From assembly GCA_036924085.1 (NCBI GenBank), contig JAVGWX010000004.1:9191916-9255915 (forward strand): 64,000 nt of DNA. Reading direction: 5' to 3'. The notes under the pieces were generated by a model. It searched no databases and was not told the DNA's origin. It saw nothing but the letters and a program-made list of their open reading frames with translations. The number at the start of each line of letters is the position of its first letter. Within the stretch, counting starts at the first letter, position 1. Of this stretch, positions 56,131-64,000 are shown piece by piece. Origin of the DNA: Ariolimax columbianus. Its lineage: Eukaryota > Mollusca > Gastropoda > Stylommatophora > Arionidae. A program made the translations under genes and the position numbers.

Positions 56131-57220
56131 TGTGTACATGTACAAGAACCATTGACAGTTGGAAAGACCATGCTGTTAGCCACTTGTCTAAGCAAACATT
56201 GGAAAGGTAATTAAACTCCTACTCCATAGTGGTTGGTGACCTGTGTGAAGGCCAACAAGGAGGCAGACTCTCCATCATGCAAAGACACAACAGACCAATC
56301 ATCTGTTCGTCTGCACACTCATTGCAAGTATATTCAGAACTCTATACACCCACAGGAGTAGAAGAGGAGTGAAGGTTTTCTTTGCTAGAGGTCACACTGC
56401 CACCAACTAATCATACATTATTTTGCTTGCAGTAACAGATTCAGTCTCTCAGCTTGTGGCCAACTTATCTCAGCCAACCAGATTCTGGTCTCAGTACCAA
56501 GCTAGACTTCCTACTAAAAATGTTCAGATGGGTGTAACTAGAAATTGTCTATCTAGTTCCCCTAAGGATGTATTTGACTTCAGAACTATAAGTTATTTAT
56601 TTGTAGGTCATGTCTGACTTTTGTGACCTATATCAGTTATACAAGTTTTAAGTTAAATAGTAGCTGTTGGTTCTAGAATTCTGAAGTCACGTTTGGCTTC
56701 AAATTGTATTTGAAGGTGTGCCATAAATTATTAAAGATTGGCAGTAATGGTATTATCAACGCCCTCAATAAATGATTCGATTACAATAAGTTCAAAACAG
56801 TTTACTTATATCAGTCTAAATAATCATTCACATGGCTTCTGCAGGACAGGAAAAACATAAGTAAAACTGGTTTGTTTGATTTGAGGGTGTGGTAAAGAGA
56901 AGTTGAATGGCAGCTTTACGCAAGTGATAAGCAAGTAAGGACCAATCAATGCCTTTTATCAAGGAAATTCCTTTGTTTGATCAACCTTTGATATTAGTCA
57001 AAATGTTAGCCCTGTAACCCTTATCTGTGACTGTTTTTCTGTTAAACTGCCTGTTAACCTGATCTGCAGGCTGCTGTGTATCATGTCTTTTGGTGCAGCT
57101 TGATTTCCTGTATGTTGAAATAATTGAACCACCAATGTTGTGTATCTGTTTTATGTGAATGGTACAGATAACTGATCCACAAATCTCAAGATGCTGTGAA
57201 TGTTAAGTATGAGTATGAAG
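56131..57220. other. Downstream flank / 3' UTR of the kinase gene
   Basis: The 3' UTR of the minus-strand kinase gene should lie here. A reverse-strand AATAAA occurs at about 56596-56601. Otherwise no feature is supported. Confidence 0.4.
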
Positions 57221-57286
57221 TCAGCTAGATGACTTAATACAGTCATTGGCTGATTCGTTGTGTTTCTTTACAAGCTCGTTCAGGAT
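57221..57286 (-). CDS. IP3 3-kinase-like, last coding exon
   Basis: On the minus strand, acceptor CTTTGATATTTCAG is followed by ILNELVKKHNESANDCIKSS, one more Ser, and TGA. It continues the sentence ending NLIE in the exon at 58031-58094, in phase 0, giving DNLIEILNELVKK. In inositol-trisphosphate 3-kinases the chain ends shortly after the same G(L)DNLI helix, so a short variable C-terminus and stop here are as expected. The lysine/serine-rich tail is specific to this species or lineage. Confidence 0.88.
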   Translation of the reverse strand: MLNELVKKHNESANDCIKSSS

Positions 57287-57385
57287 CTGAAATATCAAAG
57301 TAGGGAAATGTTAGAAGAGATCATTGGATATCCATATTGTATCTGAAGGTTGAGCAAAAACACTAGTGTTTAGATTCTGAGTGGT

Positions 57386-57690
57386 TGTCAATGGGTGATA
57401 TCACCCAGGTTTATAGTCAATGTTCTAACTATGGGTGATATCACCCAGGTTTATAGTCAATGTTCTAACTATGGGTGATATCACCCAGGTTTATGGTCAA
57501 TGTTCTATGGGTGGTATCACCCAGATTTATGTTCAATGTGCTAACTTTGAGTGGTTGCCATAGGTGATGTCACCCAGGTTGAAAGCCAATGTGCTAGCAA
57601 TGGGTGGTTGCCATAGGTGATATCACCCAGGTCTAGGGTTAATGTGCTTACTATGAGTGGTTGTAATGACTGATATCACCCAGGTTTCTA
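57386..57690. repeat. 40-bp minisatellite with a 14-bp palindrome, in kinase intron
   Basis: Units of about 40 bp, each with GGGTGATATCACCC (a perfect palindrome) or a variant, followed by AGGTTTATAGTCAATGTTCT. The first three are close to identical (57391, 57431, 57471), and later units are diverged, with TGGTTGCCATAGGTGATATC. Lies wholly in the intron 57287-58030. Confidence 0.9.
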
Positions 57691-58030
57691 AGACAATTTT
57701 GGCAGGAAGAAAATGTGAACTCTACACAGTATGATTTACCAATTAAAATACCACTGAATGATGCTGCCAAAGGAAGAGATTGTGGAAGAAAGGAATAAAG
57801 AAATTTGAGGGTAATGGTAGGGGTCTTTGATGAGTATGAAGAGATTTGGAGAAATGTTAGATGTACGAACAGGTCACACTCGTATATGGAGAATAACAAA
57901 TATAAGACGAGATTGAGATGGGAAGCATGGAAAGACAGAAAGCCAGATAGAGAAATGATGAGCAGTCAAAAGTTAAAGCCATGATATATGAAAAGAAAAG
58001 CAGGTACTCCTCACATGAAGTGGATCTTAC

Positions 58031-58094
58031 CTCTATCAGATTATCTATTCCAAAGAGGTAGCCATCTTCATGGTTTCCAGGCAGCCATGGAGAT
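58031..58094 (-). CDS. IP3 3-kinase-like, penultimate exon
   Basis: 64 bp between acceptor TTTACTCAACAG and donor GAG|GTAAGA on the minus strand. The first base completes the split Arg codon from the exon at 60587-60699. The rest reads SPWLPGNHEDGYLFGIDNLI plus E. This is the conserved C-terminal signature of inositol-trisphosphate 3-kinases (usual form PWxxGNREDGYLxGLxNLI), which packs against the catalytic C-lobe. It is the exon that first identified the gene. Confidence 0.93.
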
Positions 58095-58144
58095 CTGTTG
58101 AGTAAATAAACATATCAGGATTTGTATAAGATGTGCAATGATTC

Positions 58145-58440
58145 TGTCAATGAGATGGTTTACTCATGGATGCAGTTCTTGGTGCTTATGGAGGGGGAGG
58201 ACCCAAAGTGGTTAGTGGCGCGGCTCACAAACTAAACCAGCTTGTGTTTGGATTCATGAACCAGCAAGGTTGTACCCCTATAGGATGCAAACCCATTCCA
58301 AAACTATGTGCAGCATCGGATGCCATACTTGACACTCACACTGCCTTATGGAACAAGACGAACAACACAACATGTATTGTTAAATTAAGAAGTAGATTCT
58401 GTTTCCTGTCAAAACCATTCACGGAAGATCAATGAACAAG
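58145..58440 (+). mobile_element. tRNA-like SINE in kinase intron
   Basis: AGGACCCAAAGTGGTTAGTG, GCGCGGCTCACAAACT and TTGTGTTTGGATTCATGAAC give a tRNA-like head with a B-box-like GTTTGGATTCATG. The open frame over it (58166-58435) is read as a chance ORF. Antisense to the kinase gene; borders approximate. Confidence 0.5.
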
Positions 58441-58915
58441 AAAATAGAGAGACCAAACAGCAATGTGTTGTACACCAACTAAGTTTTCTGTCACTCCTGT
58501 AGCTAAGCATTGTGGAAAGTTCCACGAGCATTCTGTGTAGCTGTTACTGATCTTCTACTGTAAAGAACAGAGGAAGTCCGTAGCTGCTAGCAAGATGAAA
58601 CACATGTCTTGGAGAGGAGGGAAGAACATTGATGAGTCACACTCTCATTTGTTATTTTCTTGGTACCAACATCGCAATATTTGTGTTTTGTAAGTTTATA
58701 TTTTATTTCCTGGTTGTCTGCTCTACCTAGTGCCAATCTGCTCTTGATTATATCTATACACCACAACTGTCATTATCTGCTTTGTGTGCTGGCTCCTAGA
58801 TATGTCTTGCTTGTTTTCATTGTTATCCCTCCAACTTTTTCTCATATTTGATCTGTGCATTTCCTTTTGTTGTTTGTGATATAATTGTTGAAAGACAATT
58901 TTCTTTTAAGAACAG

Positions 58916-59262
58916 ACAAGTCCTGCTGATTGTATTAGACAAGTCCTGCTGGTTGTATCAGACAAGTCATGTTGGTTGTATCAGACAAGTCCTGCTGGTT
59001 GTATCAGACAAGTCCTACTGGTTGTATCAGACAAGTCCTACTGGTTGTATCAGACAAGTCCTACTGGTTGTATCAGACAATTCCTGCTGGTTGTATCAGA
59101 CAAGTCCTGTTGGTTGTATCAGACAAGTCATGTTGGGTGTATCAGACAAGTCCTACTGGTTGTATCAGACAAGTCCTACTGGTTGTATCAGACAAGTCCT
59201 ACTGGTTGTATCAGACAAGTCCTACTGGTTGTATCAGACAAGTCCTACTGGTTGTATCATGA
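58916..59262. repeat. 23-bp minisatellite, about 15 copies, in kinase intron
   Basis: The unit is TCAGACAAGTCCTACTGGTT plus GTA, 23 bp, with C/A and G/T variants (CCTGCTGG, CATGTTGG). As 23 is not a multiple of three, all three plus frames cycle through the same peptide (CIRQVLLVVSDKSYWLYQTS). Lies in the intron 58095-60586. Confidence 0.95.
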
Positions 59263-59275
59263 TGTGGTGAGCCAT

Positions 59276-59962
59276 CTTGATGGTTTGGTCAGTGACATGG
59301 CACTTGATGATGATGATGTTTGACAGTGACATGGCACTTGATGATGATGTTCACAGTGCCCTACATTTACAAAAGGGCAAGACCCTATGCTTTTATTATG
59401 TTCTCAGACACAATGTAGTAGATAATATGTTGGTTTATTGAATTCATGTCTCAGAAACATCCTGGCACTATGGGCCTAGAAAACACCACAAATAAGGACA
59501 CATCAATCCACACTGAGGTAGCTGACAAATAAATAGTTGTTTGAAAAGTCAAACTATTATATAGTGTGCATAATTATGGGTCTCTTTACACACATGAAGG
59601 CACTCAGTTATCCATAACAGATGTCCACTGGAGGAGTGGTATGTTAAAAAACAGGTAACAAATTTAGGGGGTAGGAGGTGGGGGTACTTAAACTGAAAGT
59701 GGACGTCCCATGGCAACTCACTCCCATGCAAATCTATCAGGAACGCTAAACCCTCTTATCTTTGAAACTGTCCAGCTAAACCAACATAAACCTCCACCTT
59801 GCCTAAGTTTAGATTTGTCCTCCACCAGAAAAACAAGACTGTTATACCTAGGCTTTGAACACATGTCCCCATGGTCAGACCCCGCCCGCCCCCCCCCCCC
59901 CTCCCTGTGTGTTTTAATACTGTAATGTGGAGCGGACATCCATATTGGGGGAAATCAAAATT
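59276..59962. other. Intron sequence; poly-C run at 59886-59902
   Basis: A CATGGCACTTGATGATGATG duplication is at about 59296-59350 and a C-rich run near 59880-59905. No exon is seen. Confidence 0.5.
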
Positions 59963-60334
59963 GAACCTGAGAGTGGGAACAAGATGCTGAGCAGCACATG
60001 AGCTGCAGTGGTCAGATACCCATAGCTGACTGCTAGCGTCAGGGCCAGCGAACCAAAGCTGCCAAGACCCTTCTACACCTCTACGCGGTAATCCTGGATA
60101 ACAGGCTGCAGCAGGGCAGACTGGCTAAGGAGAAGGGATCGAAGAGGGAATGCTAACTTGGTACTCAAAAAATGATTGCTGAAGTCAGAGTGTTGGGCCG
60201 AAAGGTGCAAATATCGCAGCCAAGCTGTAAACTACGACACAACGCATTCCGTTCTCTGGACTACATTCTGCTACTTACCCTTTCAGGGTTTGGTAGTGGG
60301 AGATTGAGAACGAACGAAGAAGAACCTGAGAGTG
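59963..60334 (+). mobile_element. GAA-tailed SINE-like element, copy 4, with 13-bp target-site duplication, in kinase intron
   Basis: The element 59976-60321 is flanked by GAACCTGAGAGTG at 59963-59975 and 60322-60334. It begins GGAACAAGATGCTGAGCAGC and ends GAACGAACGAAGAA. It matches the copies at 3372 and 21495 over its whole length. At about 346 bp it is probably full length. It inserted antisense to the kinase gene. Confidence 0.93.
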
Positions 60335-60586
60335 AGGACGGAACAAAAAAAGGCAGAATCCTGTACATGTCTTTTATAGCTGGTCCCTAGCAGAACATGA
60401 TTGACATTATAACAATATAAATCAAATGAGTTGTTTTAATGTAGGGTGTGTCTGTATGTTATAGGTTCATTGTGATGAGGGAAGCTAAAAGAAATAGTTA
60501 TAAAAACTGTGTGAATGAGCACTAAATATAAACCATGCATAAATCTGTCTCCCCCACAAGATGTCTGCCCCTAACTTGAATGTTAC

Positions 60587-60699
60587 CTGTGATTGAGGGT
60601 AATGTGATCATCAACTGGGATGGTTTTAGCAAAGTCAATCATCCATGCCCCAGCGTGGTTACTGGGATCAAACATGATGAGGAGACTACTGCCAATAAC
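60587..60699 (-). CDS. IP3 3-kinase-like, exon with SSLL and IDF catalytic motifs
   Basis: 113 bp, acceptor TTCTCTGTCCACAG, donor CAG|GTAACA on the minus strand. It reads VIGSSLLIMFDPSNHAGAWM, then IDFAKTIPVDDHITLNH and a split Arg codon. IPK-family kinases phosphorylate inositol phosphates with ATP: (G)SSLL is the family motif that helps hold nucleotide, and the Asp of IDF binds Mg like the kinase DFG Asp. IP3 3-kinases normally read WMIDFGKT; here it is WMIDFAKT, and IDFA is the form found in IPMK and IP6K. Overall length and flanking motifs still favour the ITPK group. Product would be inositol 1,3,4,5-tetrakisphosphate in calcium signalling. Confidence 0.94.
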
Positions 60700-60916
60700 C
60701 TGTGGACAGAGAATAAACAAACAGAGTACATCTAGAGTGTAGTGTCACTTTCCTCAGAGATCCAAGCTATTACTGCTGACGGCCATTTTAATCCATCAGT
60801 TTCTAACTTTTTCAGTCAATCCGTTCTTGTTGAATGTATGACCATTGAGAACAGCCGAGCTGAAAGCCTCATGAACTACGATCAATCTGGATGACCACAC
60901 CATATTTGATCTTGTT

Positions 60917-61343
60917 CCCTGTCTATGATTAAGCTGTACAAACAGTGGCGTACTTCTGGCATCAATCACTGTATTGATGATTAAGCTGTACAAACAGGGG
61001 CGTACTTCTGGCATCAATCACTGTATTGATGATTAAGCTATACAAACAGGGGCGTACTTCTGACATCAATCACTGTATTGATGATTAAGCTGTACAAACA
61101 GTGGCGTACTTCTGACATCAATCACTGTATTGATGATTAAGCTGTATAAACAGTGGCATACTTCTGGCATCAATCACTGTATTGATGATTAAGCTGTACA
61201 AACAGTGGCGTACTTCTGGCATCAATCACTGTATTGATGATTAAGCTGTACAAACAGTGGCGTACTTCTGGCATCAATCACTGTATTGATGATTAAGCTG
61301 TACAAACAGTGGCGTACTTCTGGCATCAATCACTGTATTGAAG
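60917..61343. repeat. 52-bp minisatellite, 8 copies, in kinase intron
   Basis: The unit is TGATGATTAAGCTGTACAAA, CAGTGGCGTACTTCTGGCAT, CAATCACTGTAT (52 bp), near-identical across copies (GTGGCG/GGGGCG, GGC/GAC variants). Lies in the intron 60700-61746. Confidence 0.95.
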
Positions 61344-61746
61344 CTTGATGAAAGGTTACTAACTAAATCAACCATCTCTTGTGGAAACTACATTGACTTT
61401 ACTTAAAAAGTTATTAAGTTTTAGCCTAAAATCAGTCACTTCTTTGCAGTTGAGAGACCAGATTCCATCCATTCTTTGTCTGAGCTAAGACCATGAGGGC
61501 AGCACCTCATGGTGAGAGGCAGTCACTTACTTCTAAAATAGGATTGCACAACTGCTTTCCTAGGAGAGAAAAAACTAAGCATGTGGCTGCGAAGACCTTG
61601 CTTATGTAACATCCCATACTATAGTCAAATTGTAAAAAGTTTTATGTACCAAACTACGACCTGATTTGATGGCTTGTCGCTTTGATCTTGTCAGCAAAAG
61701 ATCATCAAAATGGCATGCAAATAATATTAGGACACCATTAGCTTAC

Positions 61747-61866
61747 CTCATGGGTGCTGAAAAATGGAATGGATTCAAATCGTTGCCTAATCAGACTGAG
61801 GCGCTCGTACAAGCTCGGTATCACAACCTCATGACCATGCAAGAACGTTTCTAAAAAGTAGGACAC
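61747..61866 (-). CDS. IP3 3-kinase-like, helical C-lobe exon
   Basis: 120 bp in phase 0 on the minus strand, acceptor CAATCTTCCAG, donor GAG|GTAAGC. Forty residues: VSYFLETFLHGHEVVIPSLY, then ERLSLIRQRFESIPFFSTHE. It matches the ITPK helix pair preceding the catalytic strand (usual LRxxLExSPFFxTHEVxGSSLL). The next exon begins VIGSSLL, so the splice joins THE and VIGSSLL exactly as in the family. Confidence 0.94.
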
Positions 61867-62081
61867 CTGGAAGATTGAAATACAGATCATCAATACAGCT
61901 CTTTCCCCATTTCTGGATTGATTTATTGGGCTGAGGAATAAAGGCCATTTGGCCTGGCACACACTGTCCAGTGTGTATGATATTTCGCTACATATGGAAA
62001 AAAACCTCAGTCTTTACTGAGGTCAAAACCCAAGTCCTCAAGACAATGAGGTGCACTCCACTAACCATACAACTAAAACCT
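61867..62081 (-). mobile_element. Possible tRNA-like SINE, minus strand, in kinase intron
   Basis: On the minus strand GGTTTTAGTTGTATGGTTAG, GGAGTGCACCTCATTGTC and GGACTTGGGTTTTGACCTC (62080-62005) give a D-arm-like head and a B-box-like arm. Weakly supported. Confidence 0.4.
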
Positions 62082-62560
62082 GTAATGCATAACATAACAG
62101 TTCACAACATCATAGTCTGTCAACAAGTCTAGTTGTCAGCAGACACTGTCTGTTATACATAACATAACAGTTCACAACATCATAGTCTGTCAACAAGTCT
62201 AGTTGTCAGCAGACACTTCCTGTTATACATAACATAACAGTTCACAACATCATAGCCTGTCAACAAGTCTAGTTGTCAGCAGACACTGCCTGTTATACAT
62301 AACATAACAGTTCACAACATCATAGCCTGTCAACAAGTCTAGTTGTCAGCAGACACTGCCTGTTATACATAACATAACAGTTCACAACATCATAGTCTGT
62401 CAACAAGTCTAGTTGTCAGCAGACACTTCCTGTTATACATAAATGACATAACAGTTCACAACATCATAGCCTGTCAACAAGTCTAGTTGTCAGCAGACAC
62501 TGCCTGTTATACATAACATAACAGTTCACAACATCATAGCCTGTCAACAAGTCTCAGACA
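62082..62560. repeat. 70-bp minisatellite, about 7 copies, in kinase intron
   Basis: The unit is TGTTATACATAACATAACAG, TTCACAACATCATAGTCTGT, CAACAAGTCTAGTTGTCAGC, AGACACTGCC. One unit near 62437 has a 4-bp insertion, and the last is truncated. CAACAAGTCTAGTTG contains a short inverted repeat. Lies in the intron 61867-62734. Confidence 0.95.
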
Positions 62561-62734
62561 CTATCATGTGAGAAACCAAATGGGCATCTCATAATCAGGG
62601 TCTTAGTGGCCGAGTCATTATTTTACATGGGATCCTCAGCTCATGCATTTATCAAATAGAGCTTATTGAGTGGTGGTGCTGTTCTGTAAGTCACTCTTAT
62701 TCATGTCTATGAATGTACAGATTGACAACCTCAC

Positions 62735-62788
62735 CTCTTCTTTTGTCTTGACTTTCTTCAAGTTGGTGTTTGGGGGTTCACCTGACAT
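62735..62788 (-). CDS. IP3 3-kinase-like, most upstream in-frame exon seen
   Basis: 54 bp in phase 0 on the minus strand, acceptor AATCTGTCCGCAG, donor GAG|GTGAGG. It reads MSGEPPNTNLKKVKTKEE. In ITPKs this loop follows GFRIEGIK and leads through (N)xxFKKTxTxEQV to the helices of the next exon. The Met is probably internal to the full protein. The preceding N-lobe exons (GFRIEG and the PxxxDxKxG inositol-binding motif) were not found up to 63060, where a LINE begins. A short isoform starting here cannot be excluded but would lack the catalytic N-lobe. Confidence 0.85.
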
Positions 62789-62873
62789 CTGCGGACAGAT
62801 TAAAACCAGGCATGAATTATAATATTTACAGCAGTAAGACACCGTCTGATTTGTGCAACCGTAGCACACTCAC

Positions 62874-62931
62874 CTTCCCAGCAATGAAGTCTCTGCTAAG
62901 GAACTACCTTGATCTATCCAGTTCCACACAC
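62874..62931 (-). other. Candidate extra exon upstream of the kinase exons
   Basis: On the minus strand the stretch is bounded by a good acceptor (AACACTCACAG) and a good donor (AAG|GTGAGT), 58 bp long. In the phase needed for MSGEPPNTN it has an in-frame TAG, and in the one open phase the next exon would be read out of frame. It could be a 5' UTR exon of a short transcript or an alternative exon. With the internal AG at 62904-62905 as acceptor it would code for FLSRDFIAGK in phase, but that site has no pyrimidine tract. Confidence 0.3.
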
Positions 62932-63069
62932 CTGTGAGTGTTAAAACTGCACGTACAGAAACCATACACTGGGTGTACATCCAGGTAAACCAAAATTACA
63001 GCACACAGAAATATGCAGAGTAGAGAATATTGAGAAAAAAAATATATATGTATATGTGTAAAAGACCAG

Positions 63070-64000
63070 CCGCTCTTTATGATGTTTCTAGACCTAACCA
63101 AGGCCTTGGACTTGGTTAGTAGAAAGGGTCTATTCAAACTATTCGAGAAGATCGGCTGCCCCCCCAAAACTTCGTAGCATGATAAGTTCTTTTCACACTA
63201 ATATGGAGGGCTCAGTTCTATACGATGGATCATCTTCTTCACTCTTTTCCCATCAAGACTGGAGTGAAGCAGGGATGTGTGCTCACGCTGACCCTCTGAG
63301 ATCTTCTTCTTCATGCTCCTATCTTACGCTTATGATATCTGTGGATGGTATTATCTGCACACCAGGTCAGACGGGCGGCTGTTTAACCTGTCCCGATTCC
63401 ATCGAGGATGGTGCTCATTAGGGAGATGCTATTTGCGGATGATGTAGTTCTAGTGACCAATTGTGAAGAGGCCTTGCAGAGATTGGGAGACAGATTTGCC
63501 AAGGGATGCAAGCAGTTTGGTCTCGCCATAAGTCTGGAAAAGACAAAGGTCTGCGCACAGGGCGTTACCACTACGCCATCCATAAAGATTGATGACATCT
63601 TATCTGGGGTCTGCCATCAGCAACACTCTCTCGCTCAAGAAGGAGATAGACAGATGGCTTAGCAGGGCAAGTACTGTCATGGCCCGCCTGACAAAGAGAG
63701 TCTGGGAAAACACTGTCTCACTTCACCAAGGTCTGGTTCTATCAGACCTGCGTTCTTGGCATGTATGGAAGACTTGGAGCACTTACATTAAGAGGAATGG
63801 CGGCTGAACACCTTTCACATGAGGTGTCTATGGCGTATATTAGGGATTGGGTGGCAAGAGTGAGTGCCACATAATACGGTCTTACAGAGAGCAAACACTC
63901 ACAGCATGTACTCGATGTTGAGCCACAAACATCTACATTGGTTGAGACATGTTTATTGCATGGAAGACAAAAGGCTTTATGGACAGCTAGCCATTGGAGT
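63070..64000 (+). mobile_element. Non-LTR LINE RT to C-terminus, broken, runs off window end
   Basis: The plus strand reads MFLDLTKALDLVSRKGLFKL (first RT catalytic Asp; usual LTKAFD), FEKIGCPPKLRS, ISSFHTNMEGSVLYDGSSSS, IKTGVKQGCVLTLTL, then 63408-63520 EMLFADDVVLVTNCEEALQR (catalytic ADD), FGLAISLEKTKVCAQGV. STVMARLTKRVWENT follows near 63670, and the tail near 63930. At least four frameshifts. The motifs fit the large endonuclease-RT LINE group seen also at 26381-31440 but belong to a separate family. Confidence 0.88.

Noticed and set aside
56404..56625. Possible host exon after TTTGCTTGCAG at 56422
   Set aside because: Acceptor-like but no family resemblance, no good donor, and it lies in the probable 3' flank of the kinase gene on the other strand.
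58848..59323. Three overlapping plus-strand ORFs with repeating peptides
   Set aside because: A 23-bp repeat cycles the same peptide through all three frames; this is an array in an intron of the minus-strand kinase gene.
4831..62560. Regular repeat arrays as possible CRISPR arrays
   Set aside because: Units are head-to-tail without unique spacers, the genome is eukaryotic, and no cas-like genes are present.

Overview
The window looks like repeat-rich nuclear DNA from an invertebrate, most likely a lophotrochozoan such as a mollusc. This is inferred from spliced animal genes with GT-AG introns, many non-LTR retrotransposons of CR1-like, RTE/endonuclease-RT-like and RNase H-bearing I/Nimb-like type, tRNA-derived SINEs, and long minisatellites. 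I see no bacterial operons, CRISPR array, intact tRNA or rRNA gene.

Two host genes are supported. The first is eIF1 (SUI1) on the plus strand. Its coding exons at 36495-36658, 40856-40987 and 44666-44680 give 102 of about 113 residues; the short first exon was not found. The second is the C-terminal part of an inositol-trisphosphate 3-kinase-like gene on the minus strand. Five exons between 62788 and 57221 join in phase and encode about 138 residues; the N-lobe lies upstream or outside the window.

Layout: 1-3210 is a broken CR1-like LINE with ORF1 esterase, endonuclease and RT traces. 3362-11120 holds a GAA-tailed SINE-like element, two minisatellites and LINE debris. 10800-14735 is a 67-bp array followed by a 3.3-kb 55/61-bp array with higher-order structure. 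15195-18860 has a tRNA-type SINE, TG-rich DNA, an RTE-like LINE and a 44-bp array. 19449-20760 is a LINE tail whose end has expanded into a 50-bp array. 21483-24400 has a SINE-like element, a tRNA SINE, a CR1 tail and an old LINE split by an RNase H LINE. 24453-25290 is a 42-bp array. 25400-31440 has two LINEs, the larger split by a 2.35-kb RNase H LINE. 31466-36490 has a 75-bp array, an A-tailed retroposon with a perfect 16-bp target-site duplication (TSD), and another RNase H LINE copy. 36495-46080 is eIF1 with transposon-filled introns. 46830-57200 is mostly decayed LINE and SINE sequence. 57221-62790 is the kinase gene, in which each of the four visible introns carries its own unrelated minisatellite. 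63070-64000 is another LINE.

The main themes are these. (1) Young RNase H LINE copies are inserted into older elements with exact TSDs. (2) A SINE-like family of about 350 bp ends in the same GAA tail as that LINE and is probably mobilised by it. (3) Minisatellites have repeatedly arisen from short pieces of LINE coding sequence. (4) Intronic minisatellites fill the kinase gene. All calls come from reading the sequence; no database search was run.
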